Shown one piece after another: positions 28,187 to 37,065 of a stretch of DNA of 47,379 nt. Both the position numbers and the translations under genes were made by a program. Numbering within the stretch: the first letter of the stretch is position 1; each line of letters starts with the position of its first letter. Source of the DNA: Actinomycetes bacterium (lineage in GTDB: Bacteria > Actinomycetota > Thermoleophilia > Gaiellales > Gaiellaceae); contig JAOPYY010000068.1 of assembly GCA_025964395.1 (NCBI GenBank), positions 1-47,379 on the forward strand, written 5' to 3'. The notes beneath the pieces are model-generated. The model worked only from the letters and a program-made list of their open reading frames with translations, did no database searches and had not been told where the DNA came from.

Positions 28187-29305
28187 TCACGGAGGTCGAG
28201 GTCCCTCCTCCGCGGCGGTCGGCGCTTGCCAGCGGGTCTCCAGCCGCGCGAGGCGCCAGACCAGCACGGCCACGGCCCACACGGCGAGGAACAGGGCGAC
28301 CATCAGGTAGCCGGCGGTGTTGAGGTCAACCCTGGCGATCGCGTCGGTGAGACGGCCATGAAGGTGCAGTTCGGTCGAGAGCAGTCCGGCGATCTCGATT
28401 CCCCCGACCAGGAAGGCGACCGCTACCGAGACCGCGGTGATCGCCATGTTGTAGTAGAGCTTGCGCAACGGCCGGGCGAACGCCCAGCCGTAGGCAGTGT
28501 TCATGAACAGCCCGTCGGCGGTGTCGAGCAGCGTCATGCCGCCAGCGAAAAGCAGCGGGAGCGCCAGCACCGCGTACCACGCCAGTCCCTCGGTGGCGGC
28601 GGCCGCGGTGCCGGCCAGCAGCACGACCTCGGTGGCGGTGTCGAAGCCGATCCCGAAGGCGACGCCGACGAAGAACAGCTGCCGGGTATGGGTGATCGAG
28701 CGCAGCCACCGGCCGAAGAGGCGGCTCATCAGCCCGCGTGCCTGCAGCTGCGCCTCGAGCTGCGCCTCGTCGTAGACGCCGCGGCGCAGGTTGCGGAACA
28801 CCCGCACGATGCCGGCGAGCACGACGAGGTTCATCGCGGCGATCAGCCACAGGAACGTCGCTGACATCGCCGTGCCGGCGACGCTCCCGGCGACCGCGAA
28901 CCGCGAGCTCGGCCGCACCGCGGTCGTGAAGACCTCCTTGGTCGCGAACGTGATGCCGACGCCGACCAGCATCACCACGCTCGAGTGGCCGAGGCCGAAG
29001 AAGAACCCGGCGCCAAGTGGCCGCCCGCCGTCGGCCATCAGCTTGCGCGTGCTGTTGTCGATGGCGGCGATGTGGTCGGCGTCGAAGGCGTGGCGGCACC
29101 CGAGCGTCCACGCGGTCAGCGCCGCGCCGAGCCCCACCCCGAGGCCGTTGTAGTGAGGATGGCTGGGAAGCACGGCGAGCGCGAACAGCCCCCAGCCCGC
29201 CGCGTTGAGAGCGACGGCCGTGGCCAGCATCCCGCCGAGGCGGTTCCGCTCAGGGCCCGAGAGCGCTCGCCACGTGTTGACGAGACGTGCTGGTGCGCTA
29301 CTCAT
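28187..29305 (-). CDS. Nickel/cobalt transporter (NiCoT, HoxN/NhlF-like)
   Basis: RHAFDADHIAAIDNSTRKLM signature; LGHSSVV motif; multi-TM. Confidence 0.93.
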   Translation of the reverse strand: MSSAPARLVNTWRALSGPERNRLGGMLATAVALNAAGWGLFALAVLPSHPHYNGLGVGLGAALTAWTLGCRHAFDADHIAAIDNSTRKLMADGGRPLGAGFFFGLGHSSVVMLVGVGITFATKEVFTTAVRPSSRFAVAGSVAGTAMSATFLWLIAAMNLVVLAGIVRVFRNLRRGVYDEAQLEAQLQARGLMSRLFGRWLRSITHTRQLFFVGVAFGIGFDTATEVVLLAGTAAAATEGLAWYAVLALPLLFAGGMTLLDTADGLFMNTAYGWAFARPLRKLYYNMAITAVSVAVAFLVGGIEIAGLLSTELHLHGRLTDAIARVDLNTAGYLMVALFLAVWAVAVLVWRLARLETRWQAPTAAEEGPRPP

Positions 29306-29329
29306 CTCGAGGTGAAGTCGCGTCGCCGC

Positions 29330-29692
29330 TCAGGCGGCTTCCAGTCGCGTACGCACCGCCACCATGCGGCGAGCCAGCGTCTCCTCCTCGATCACGCCTC
29401 TCGCGACCAGTGAGTGAGCGAGCGCAACGAGTTGGTTCTCAGGCGCCGGCAGAGCTGAGTACATCGCCTGCGACAGGAGGTCCTCATCGCGCCGGCGCTC
29501 GAGCAGAGGCAGGGCCTCTCCGTTCCTGTCCAACGCGTCACACATCCCATCCAAGCTGGACTGCCAGGGCGGCAGCGGGTTCGTTACGCCGTGCTTCTCT
29601 GCGACTCGCGCCCACACCTGTCCACGCGCCGCGATCCGGTCGAGCGTCGGGATCCTGACGGCGCTGACATTCTGGCCCTGCGCTTCACTCAT
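29330..29692 (-). CDS. Nitrile hydratase accessory/activator-like protein
   Basis: Adjacent to NHase subunits; LPPWQSSLDGMCDALDRNGEALPLLERRRDEDLL; start MSEAQGQNV at 29692. Confidence 0.6.
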   Translation of the reverse strand: MSEAQGQNVSAVRIPTLDRIAARGQVWARVAEKHGVTNPLPPWQSSLDGMCDALDRNGEALPLLERRRDEDLLSQAMYSALPAPENQLVALAHSLVARGVIEEETLARRMVAVRTRLEAA

Positions 29693-29705
29693 CGCTCTGC
29701 TCCGA

Positions 29706-30431
29706 TCAATAGTTCGCCGCCGCACGTATCGCCGGCCGCACGGCGCGCACCGCATTCCATGTCACACCCGGCCTCGGCCGTGCCACGCCGATCAAGCAGT
29801 CGCGCGTCACGATCTCGGCCAGCTGATCTTCGCTCCATCCCTCCGTCCCGGCGGGCCTGACGGGGAGCACCAAGAACCTGTGCTTCTGGTTGGAGTCTTC
29901 GACCCGAACCTCGACATCCTCAGGAAGGTGAAGGCCGAATTCGCCGAGCACCTGCCGTGGCCATCGCACAATGCGGCGACGGTAGTTCGGCGTCCGATAC
30001 CACTCTGGCGAATTGCCGAGGATCGGTCGCGGGTAACACGAGCACAGCGTGCAGACCACGACGTGGTGCAGATTCGGCGTGTCCTCGAGAACATGCAGCG
30101 CGGTGAAATCGCTGGGTGTCCCGAAACCTGTCGGCTGAAGCCAGTCGACTCCCACCGCCCGGCTCGCCGCGATTGCATCTTCCAGGGCCAGCCGCTTGAA
30201 CTCCGGGTCCAGCCACGCCCTCGCAACCAGCCGCGCGGCCGGCGTCGGCCCGATCTGCTCCGCGAACTCGGTGAAGTGACGGTGATCCTCTGCGGTGAAC
30301 AGACCCTTCTCGATCGCGAGCTCCCGCACCGCGATCTCCAGCACCTCGAAGTCGGTGATCTCCTCGACCATCGGCGCATGGGGATGAAGGTCGTCGTGCC
30401 CCGTCTCGTGCGTGTCGTCTCCATGCGCCAT
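29706..30431 (-). CDS. Nitrile hydratase alpha subunit, cobalt-type (or thiocyanate hydrolase gamma-like)
   Basis: VCTLCSCYPRPILGNSPEWYR metal-binding motif; PRQVLGEFGL and EVRVEDSNQKHRFLVLPVRPAGTEGWSEDQL. Confidence 0.92.
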   Translation of the reverse strand: MAHGDDTHETGHDDLHPHAPMVEEITDFEVLEIAVRELAIEKGLFTAEDHRHFTEFAEQIGPTPAARLVARAWLDPEFKRLALEDAIAASRAVGVDWLQPTGFGTPSDFTALHVLEDTPNLHHVVVCTLCSCYPRPILGNSPEWYRTPNYRRRIVRWPRQVLGEFGLHLPEDVEVRVEDSNQKHRFLVLPVRPAGTEGWSEDQLAEIVTRDCLIGVARPRPGVTWNAVRAVRPAIRAAANY

Positions 30432-30435
30432 CTCG

Positions 30436-31296
30436 CTAGTCCTCTCTCGTTGCTTGACTATCGGCCGGCTCGAGCCAACGCTCCGGAATCTCCGTCTGAA
30501 GGCTGTCGCCCGAACAGCCGGCGTACGGCTCCCAGAGATCGGCCATCCTGAAGCGCACGATGTAGAACCACTCGGGCTTCTGGTCGTCGCGATCGAACGC
30601 CTCGTCTTCCGGGGCGATGCTCTCGTATGAGACCTTCACGACGGTCCCGCGCGCGCCTCTCACATACTCCTGGGTGCGCGTGTAAAACACCGTCGGCAGA
30701 CCGCGGACGCGCACCTCGTCGCCGGCGCCGAACCTCGGCTTGCCGGCCATACCCGCGTAGCACTGCGGATCTCCCTTGCCCACAGCCACCACGTGGTGGT
30801 CATTTCTCGCGACGGCAGCGGGGTCGCCAGCGGCGCGAGGCGCCGCGTCCGGCAGCTCAGCGCCGATCCCTTCGGAATAACGGCGACGCACCTCGTCGAC
30901 TCGCTCGATCAACTCGCCAAGCGTCACGTGGTGCTTCTCGACCAGGACGCGCGCAGCAGCCAGCAGCCAGCGACCGTAGTACGGAAAACCCAGGTACACG
31001 GTCTTGCCGACGTCGACGTTCTGCATCCTGCGACGTTCCTCCGATACCCAGACGCCGCGCCAACCGAGCACCTCGCACGTCACATAGGTGTTGAGCTCCC
31101 ACTGCTCTTCCTCCTTGAGCAGGAACTCGGCCGGGGCACTAGGTACACCGCCGACATCGTGCGACGTCTTCATGTACGCGCGAAACCGCGCGTGATCGAT
31201 CTGATCCGGCGTCGGCGCGTCCTGGACCTCGTGAAACGCCGGGCGCAGCTGACCGACAAGCTCAAGGTCGCTCATCACATCGGAGCGATCAGACAT
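30436..31296 (-). CDS. Nitrile hydratase beta subunit-like (thiocyanate hydrolase alpha/beta-like possible)
   Basis: HDVGGVP, SEERRRMQN..., C-terminal SH3-like FGAGDEVRVRGLP...RGARGTVVKV; gene order beta-alpha-activator. Confidence 0.85.
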   Translation of the reverse strand: MSDRSDVMSDLELVGQLRPAFHEVQDAPTPDQIDHARFRAYMKTSHDVGGVPSAPAEFLLKEEEQWELNTYVTCEVLGWRGVWVSEERRRMQNVDVGKTVYLGFPYYGRWLLAAARVLVEKHHVTLGELIERVDEVRRRYSEGIGAELPDAAPRAAGDPAAVARNDHHVVAVGKGDPQCYAGMAGKPRFGAGDEVRVRGLPTVFYTRTQEYVRGARGTVVKVSYESIAPEDEAFDRDDQKPEWFYIVRFRMADLWEPYAGCSGDSLQTEIPERWLEPADSQATRED

Positions 31297-31463
31297 TCCT
31301 GTTCACCTCCGCAGCACACCGCAACACTTGGCACGGCCGCTCACCTCGATTTTCCCTCCGATCGAGCGTGAAACACGCACCGGCCCCCACACGTGTTGTC
31401 CCGTGGTCGAGGCGCATCTGGCCCTTGGGGCCCTTCAGCGAAACGGTCAACCCGTGTTCAATC

Positions 31464-32375
31464 GTGGACGTGCGGGTCGTTAGCTTCGTCGGGCCGGACG
31501 GCCCTCGCCTCGGGGTTGTCGAGGGCGACCTTGTCGTCGACCTGACCGCGGTCGATCCGGCCGCTCCCCGCGATCTGCGTAAGGTCTTGTGCGCCGGCGG
31601 CCTGCCGGAGCTCCAGCGGCTCGTGCTCGGTGCGACGCCGGGCACGCGGCGGGCTCTCGACGAGCTGCAACTCGGGCTCCCGGTGCCGTGCCCCGGGAAG
31701 GTGTTCTGTTTGGGTTTGAACTATCGCGACCACGTCGACGAAGGGCCGTTCGAGCGCCAGGAGTACCCCGCGTTCTTCATGCGCGGCACGACGTCGCTGG
31801 TCTCCCATGGCGACCCGATCATCCGCCCGGCGTCGTCGGTGGCGCTCGATTACGAGGCGGAGCTCGCCGTCATCATCGGAAGGCGCGCTCGCCATTTGGG
31901 GGAGGAGGATTGCGGCGAGGTCATCGCGGGCTATACCTGCTTCAACGACGGGTCGGTGCGTGATTACCAGCAACACACGACCCAGTGGACGGTCGGCAAG
32001 AACTTCGACCGGACGGGCGCTCTTGGGCCGGCGATGGTCACGCCCGACGAGCTGCCGTCGTTCGCGACGGGTCTGCGGATCCAGTGCCGGCTCAACGGCG
32101 AGGTCGTCCAGGACAGCTCCACCGACAGGATGATCTTTTCGGTTCCCGACGTGCTCGTCTACCTGACGTCGGCTGCCACGCTGTACCCGGGAGACGTCGT
32201 CGTGATGGGCACGCCGGGCGGGGTGGGCATGTCGCGCAACCCGCCGCTGTGGATGAAGCACGGCGACGTCGTCGAGGTCGAGATTGAGGCCGTCGGGACC
32301 CTCGTGAACCGCGTGAAGGACGAGGTGGCCCCACTGGAGAAGCCCGAACTGCGCGAGACATACGTCGACCGTTAG
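31464..32375 (+). CDS. Fumarylacetoacetate hydrolase family protein
   Basis: VFCLGLNYRDHVDE, DYEAELAVIIGRRAR, DGSVRDYQ, GTPGGVGMSR; GTG start 31464. Confidence 0.93.
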   Translation: MDVRVVSFVGPDGPRLGVVEGDLVVDLTAVDPAAPRDLRKVLCAGGLPELQRLVLGATPGTRRALDELQLGLPVPCPGKVFCLGLNYRDHVDEGPFERQEYPAFFMRGTTSLVSHGDPIIRPASSVALDYEAELAVIIGRRARHLGEEDCGEVIAGYTCFNDGSVRDYQQHTTQWTVGKNFDRTGALGPAMVTPDELPSFATGLRIQCRLNGEVVQDSSTDRMIFSVPDVLVYLTSAATLYPGDVVVMGTPGGVGMSRNPPLWMKHGDVVEVEIEAVGTLVNRVKDEVAPLEKPELRETYVDR

Positions 32376-32492
32376 TGGTGGTCCCGATCAGCCTCAGCTT
32401 CGAGAACGGCCCTGAGTCCGATGTCGCCGACTTCGTGCTCGACACGCTGGCCTAACCCCGGACACCGAGAACGAGAAGGAGGAGAAACGCCG

Positions 32493-33512
32493 ATGTCCGT
32501 GCCGAAGACGAACCTGCGCCCGGCAGTCCGCTTCCTGCGCGCCAGCCACGCGAGCTTCACCTCGCGCGACCTCGACAAGAGCCGCGAGTTCTACACCGAG
32601 GTGCTCGGGCTCCTGGTCAGCGACGAGGACAACGACACGCTCTACCTGCGCGGGCTCGAGGAGCGGGCGCATCACAGTCTCACGATCAAGCGCAGCCAGG
32701 ACGAGCCGGCCTGCCTGCGCGTTGGAATGCGTGTTCACGACGAGGAGGAACTGGAGCGCGCGAAGCACACCTTCGAGCGGCACGGGTTGCCGTGCCGCTG
32801 GGTCGACGAGCCCTTCCAGGGGCGCACGCTGCACACCGTCGACGTCGTGGGGACCCCGCTCGAGATCGTCGCGTCGATGACGCATCAGCCGCGGCGCGAC
32901 AGGCAAGTGCAGATGCATAAGGGGGCGGCGGCCCGTCGCTTCGACCACTACCAGATCACTGTGCCCGACGTTCACAAGGCCGCCGTGTTCTACACCTCGC
33001 TCGGCTTCCGCATCGCCGATTACATGACGATGGGGGAGCACCCGGTCGGCGTGTTCCTGCACGTCAAGAACACGCCCTACGACCTTGTCTTCTTGGAGCG
33101 GGACGGCCCCGCCTTTCACCACTACGCCTACATCGTTCCGGATGTCCAGTCGATGCTGCGCGCTTGCGACACCATGGGCGAGCTCGGCTGGGGCGAGAAC
33201 GTGGAGTTCGGCCCGGGCAAGCACTCCGTCGGCCATTCCTACTACGTCTACGTGCGCGATCCTGACGGGCACCGCGTCGAGCTGCTGCTGCCCCCGATCG
33301 TGTACATGGACGGCGACGACCCGCCGTCGGTCTTCGACGTGCGGACAGTCAAGAGCCCCCAGGTCGCCTGGGGTCTTCCGCCGCGCGCGTCGTGGTTCGT
33401 CCACCGCTCGCGCTTCCTCGACTGCGAGGTCACGCCCTCGCTTGGCGACGGCGACGGCTTGACGCTCGAGCAGTACCTCGTCATCACCGACAGACAAGCC
33501 ACCGGAGAGTGA
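32493..33512 (+). CDS. Extradiol ring-cleavage dioxygenase (vicinal oxygen chelate, catechol/homoprotocatechuate 2,3-dioxygenase-like)
   Basis: GAAGGAGGAG RBS; two VOC domains, FDHYQITVPDVHKAAVFYTSLGFR, HHYAYIVPDVQSMLRACD, YYVYVRDPDGHRVEL. Confidence 0.92.
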   Translation: MSVPKTNLRPAVRFLRASHASFTSRDLDKSREFYTEVLGLLVSDEDNDTLYLRGLEERAHHSLTIKRSQDEPACLRVGMRVHDEEELERAKHTFERHGLPCRWVDEPFQGRTLHTVDVVGTPLEIVASMTHQPRRDRQVQMHKGAAARRFDHYQITVPDVHKAAVFYTSLGFRIADYMTMGEHPVGVFLHVKNTPYDLVFLERDGPAFHHYAYIVPDVQSMLRACDTMGELGWGENVEFGPGKHSVGHSYYVYVRDPDGHRVELLLPPIVYMDGDDPPSVFDVRTVKSPQVAWGLPPRASWFVHRSRFLDCEVTPSLGDGDGLTLEQYLVITDRQATGE

Positions 33513-33514
33513 TC

Positions 33515-34057
33515 ATGGCCCGCGTTCGGTACCCCAAGCGAGACGAATATCCAGACGCCTACCTCGCCGCCTACGACCGGATGCTGCGCGAGCGTGGCGA
33601 CCCGCCACTCCACATCTTCGCGGCGCTAGCCAACATCCCGAACCTGCTCGACCCGCTCCTGACCTTCACGCGCGAGATGCGAGAGGGGGCTGTCATAGAG
33701 CGGCGGCTGCGCGAGCTCGCGATCATGACGGTCGCACTGGTCACGGGGGCAACGTACGAGTTCAACCACCACTGGAACTCGGCTCTCGAAGCCGGGCTGC
33801 GCCGCGAGCAGCTGGAGCAGCTCGCCGACGCCGAGACCTCGGATGCCTTCGACGAACGGGAGCGCGCCATCGTCCGCTACGCCCGCGAGGCGACCGTGTC
33901 GCTCAACGTCTCCGACGAGACCTGGTTCGCCCTGCGCAGGCACTTCTCCGCGCGCGAGAGCATGGATGTCGTGATGGCGGTGGCCTGGTACAACGCGGTC
34001 GCCCGGATGCTGTTGCCGTTGGAAATCGAGCTGGAGGACTGGTACGAGCGGCACTAG
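33515..34057 (+). CDS. Carboxymuconolactone decarboxylase family protein
   Basis: RLRELAIMTVALVTGATYEFNHHWNSALEAGLRREQLEQLADAE; helical CMD-like. Confidence 0.85.
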   Translation: MARVRYPKRDEYPDAYLAAYDRMLRERGDPPLHIFAALANIPNLLDPLLTFTREMREGAVIERRLRELAIMTVALVTGATYEFNHHWNSALEAGLRREQLEQLADAETSDAFDERERAIVRYAREATVSLNVSDETWFALRRHFSARESMDVVMAVAWYNAVARMLLPLEIELEDWYERH

Positions 34058-34332
34058 GGAAGAAGCGGGAAGGTGGTGCGGTGGTAGAGGTAATACCGCC
34101 ATGACGTGCAGGCGCTAGCGGCTGAATTCGGAAAGCCGTACCAGCTCGGGCAGGTCAGGAGATCCGGGATTCCGATGGGGACCGCAGGAATCATGGGCAC
34201 GGTCGTTGGGACTCCGAGGGAGACCGGAGGAATGATGGGCGCGGTCGCGGCGTTCGCAGCCGTCGCCGTTGTGCCGATGGCGAATGCCCCCGTTACCGCC
34301 GCCGCCGCGGTTAGGAGTTTCCGCAGAGACAT
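34054..34332 (-). CDS. Small secreted cysteine-containing protein, paralog 1
   Basis: MSLRKLLTAAAAVTGAFAIGTTATAANAATAP signal; TCPSWYGFPNSAASACTSW; SD AAGGAGG. Confidence 0.7.
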   Translation of the reverse strand: MSLRKLLTAAAAVTGAFAIGTTATAANAATAPIIPPVSLGVPTTVPMIPAVPIGIPDLLTCPSWYGFPNSAASACTSWRYYLYHRTTFPLLP

Positions 34333-34397
34333 GATCCGTCGACCTCCTTCGTGGCGAACGGCCGCGGCCGCCGCCCGTCGATTTCGTTGAGGCGTGC

Positions 34398-34625
34398 TTA
34401 GTGAGCGAGCGGGATGCATGGACCGGAGTCGCGGGGCTGACACCACGGCAAGCAGGAGCCAGTGGCTGCGTTCGGCATGCCGTACCAGGTCGGGCAGGTC
34501 GAGCCGGCCGGGATTCCGACGGCGTCCGCAGGAGCGATGGGCGCGGTCGCGGCGTTCGCAGTCGTGCCAATGACGAATGCCGCCGTTACGCCCGCCGCCA
34601 CGGCGAGGGGTTTCCGCAGAGACAC
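34398..34625 (-). CDS. Small secreted cysteine-containing protein, paralog 2
   Basis: GTG start; MSLRKPLAVAAGVTAAFVIGTTANAATAP; TCPTWYGMPNAATGSCLPWC; same leader as paralog 1. Confidence 0.7.
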   Translation of the reverse strand: MSLRKPLAVAAGVTAAFVIGTTANAATAPIAPADAVGIPAGSTCPTWYGMPNAATGSCLPWCQPRDSGPCIPLAH

Positions 34626-34798
34626 GATTCGTCGACCTCCTTCGTGGCGAACGGCCGCGGCCGCCGCCCGTCGATTCGGTTGAGGGCATGCTGGTCGTCA
34701 GCGCACCCCGTCGGTGATGCCGTAAATCTTCCGGCCGCGGCGTCCTAAGCGCACTGTCACACGGGACAGTCTCAGGTGTCCGGCAGAGCAACCAAGGC

Positions 34799-34830
34799 CG
34801 AGAGAGCCGCCCCGAAGGGCGGCTCTCTCG
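34799..34830 (-). terminator. Strong hairpin between genes, terminator candidate
   Basis: Perfect 14-bp stem CGAGAGAGCCGCCC-CGAA-GGGCGGCTCTCTCG just downstream of the 34844-36874 gene stop. Confidence 0.65.
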
Positions 34831-34843
34831 GTTCGGAAACCGC

Positions 34844-36874
34844 CTACCAGGCCGAAGGCGCAGGGGGCACAACGACCGGAGGACGGTCGTCACACGTGAT
34901 CGTGTTCGGGAGCTCCCACGGCGCGAGCCACGGACCGGTGGTCCCGCCGCCGTCGTTGCCGCCCAGGTCGGTGAGCGAGAACTCGGAGCCCGCCGGTGTG
35001 AAGTGGAACGAGCCGCAATTGTTGACTCCGACCGCGCCGACGTTGCGCGCATCGACGTTCTCGAACGACGCCGATCCCGCGACGCGGGCACTCACGACCG
35101 AAGTGCCCGTTCCATCGACCTTGATGTCCTTGAAGTGGACGTTCGTGATCGAGTAGCGATCCTTCACCGGGAAATCGGCGACCAGCATGATCGCGTTGTA
35201 GGTGCTGTCCAGGAAGTTGTCGCCGACCACCTGGACGTCCGCGTCGATCGAGTGGTCGAGCGCGTAGAGCCAGATCGCGCCGAGGCCGATCTTCCAGTTG
35301 AGCTCGTACGTACCGGCCCGGACCGTCGTGTTGTTCGTGAACCAGAGGTGACCGACGAACGGGGTCGTCCCGTTGAAGCGTGACCCTGCGTGCAAACCAC
35401 TGCCTTCACGCACCGGGTCGGCGACGACGTTGTTCGAGACGGTGTTGTCCTTACCGCCGTAGATCGCGATGCCGTTCGCGAGTGACGGGCTCTGGACCGT
35501 GTTGTGGTCGAACACGTTGCCCGCGTTCTCGTTCCCCTCCGACCACATTGCCATCCCGTCGTCGGCCGTGTTGCGGAAGAACGAGTTGACGACGCTCGAG
35601 TTGGTGACGCCCTGATGGAAGTTGACACCGTCGGCGAGCACGTCGGCGACGATCGTGTTGCTGACAGTCAGGTTGTGCATCGGCCCGTCGAACCAGAGGC
35701 CCACCTTCGTGTGCTGGATGTAGAGGCCGTCGACCGACGAGTCGCTGAGCGCGCCGCCGACGCCGTTCACCTGGTCAGTGTCGATTCGCTCACGGACGTC
35801 GCCCTCGATTGCGAAGTTCGACAGGTGCACGTTGTGACTTCCGCCGTCGGCAGCGGACTTCCCGTAGAACCCGACGCCCGTGTGCACCGAGCCGTCCGGC
35901 AGCGGCGAGGTGAGCGAAACCTCATGACCGCGAATGATCGTGTACCAGTTGCCCGCACCCTGGATCGTCACGTCGTCGACGACGATGTGGCGGTTCACCT
36001 GGTACGTGCCGGCCGGGATGAAGACAGTCTCGTGAGACGCCTTCGCGGCGGCGATCGCCGCGTCGAAGGCATTCGACGCCTCGGCGTGACCGGTCGGATC
36101 CGCGCCGAAGTCGAGCACCGAGACGGAGTGCGGCACCGAGCGCGTTGGCGGGTCGACCTTCTCGAAGTCCACCAGGTCGACAACCGTCCGGGCGGCGTTC
36201 GTGCTGTCGGGCACGGTGAAGCGGACCGTTTCGCCAGCGCCGTACGTGTGATCGAGCAGGACGCGCTGCTCGTCGTAGAAGTGCATCGGGCGGAACGGCG
36301 TCGTCACCGTGGGCGTCGGCGTCGTGGACGCCGGCACGCAACTGCACTCGGTGATCCACCAGTCGGGGTGCACCAGGCCCGCGTTCGGGTCGTTCGAGAA
36401 CGGGTACTGGTTGTAGAGCCACGAGTACTTGGACGTGAGCGTCAGCGTCGACTGGCGCTTCCCGTCCAGCGTCATCGTGAGCGGAGCGTCGATGCCGCCA
36501 CCGGCAGCTGCGTCCGGGATGCTGTAGCGAATGGTGATCGCGTTGGCGGGACGCGTCAGCGTGAACTCGACGTACTGACCGGGCGCGGTCAGCTGCACGG
36601 CCTGTCGTCCCGACGCCTCGGCGGCGAGCGTGTATGCCGTTGTGTCGTACCCGAGGATGGTGCCGTTCGTGGCCGCGTTCTCGGCTTCCTGCTCGACGAA
36701 GTCGACGCTCGCCCCGCGACCGGCGGTGAGTGCCGGGTCGATGGCGGCGACCGTGACGCGCGCGGGCCCTTGCCCGGTGATGTCGTCGGCGGCTCCCGCC
36801 GCCACCCAGATCACGGACGCGGTCAGCGTTCCTACTACTGCGAGGGCGAACTTGCGGAGCTTGGGGCGTTCCAT
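34844..36874 (-). CDS. Secreted right-handed beta-helix protein, glycoside hydrolase GH87 / mycodextranase-like
   Basis: MERPKLRKFALAVVGTLTASVIW signal; CBM-like N-term; FGADPTGHAEASNAFDAAIAAAKASHETVFIPAGTYQVNRHIVVDDVTIQGAGNWYTIIRGHE and parallel beta-helix repeats. Confidence 0.75.
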   Translation of the reverse strand: MERPKLRKFALAVVGTLTASVIWVAAGAADDITGQGPARVTVAAIDPALTAGRGASVDFVEQEAENAATNGTILGYDTTAYTLAAEASGRQAVQLTAPGQYVEFTLTRPANAITIRYSIPDAAAGGGIDAPLTMTLDGKRQSTLTLTSKYSWLYNQYPFSNDPNAGLVHPDWWITECSCVPASTTPTPTVTTPFRPMHFYDEQRVLLDHTYGAGETVRFTVPDSTNAARTVVDLVDFEKVDPPTRSVPHSVSVLDFGADPTGHAEASNAFDAAIAAAKASHETVFIPAGTYQVNRHIVVDDVTIQGAGNWYTIIRGHEVSLTSPLPDGSVHTGVGFYGKSAADGGSHNVHLSNFAIEGDVRERIDTDQVNGVGGALSDSSVDGLYIQHTKVGLWFDGPMHNLTVSNTIVADVLADGVNFHQGVTNSSVVNSFFRNTADDGMAMWSEGNENAGNVFDHNTVQSPSLANGIAIYGGKDNTVSNNVVADPVREGSGLHAGSRFNGTTPFVGHLWFTNNTTVRAGTYELNWKIGLGAIWLYALDHSIDADVQVVGDNFLDSTYNAIMLVADFPVKDRYSITNVHFKDIKVDGTGTSVVSARVAGSASFENVDARNVGAVGVNNCGSFHFTPAGSEFSLTDLGGNDGGGTTGPWLAPWELPNTITCDDRPPVVVPPAPSAW

Positions 36875-37065
36875 TGGGGATCCCCTCTCTCGACCGTTGC
36901 GGCGGCCGTTCAGTTTTGGCGCGCTGTCTGCTCCGTGACAAATCAACGCAAAAAACGAACGCTGAGCGTACAACGGTCCACTGAACGTTGCAATAGCGCC
37001 ACTTAGCCCTGGAACGGGCCTCGGCCTCCGTCCGGAGAGGCGACGCAGGACATAGCTCCTGATCG

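Noticed and set aside
35504-37006. 500-aa plus-strand ORF opposite the beta-helix gene
   Set aside because: Antisense shadow ORF (V/R/D-biased), no recognisable domain
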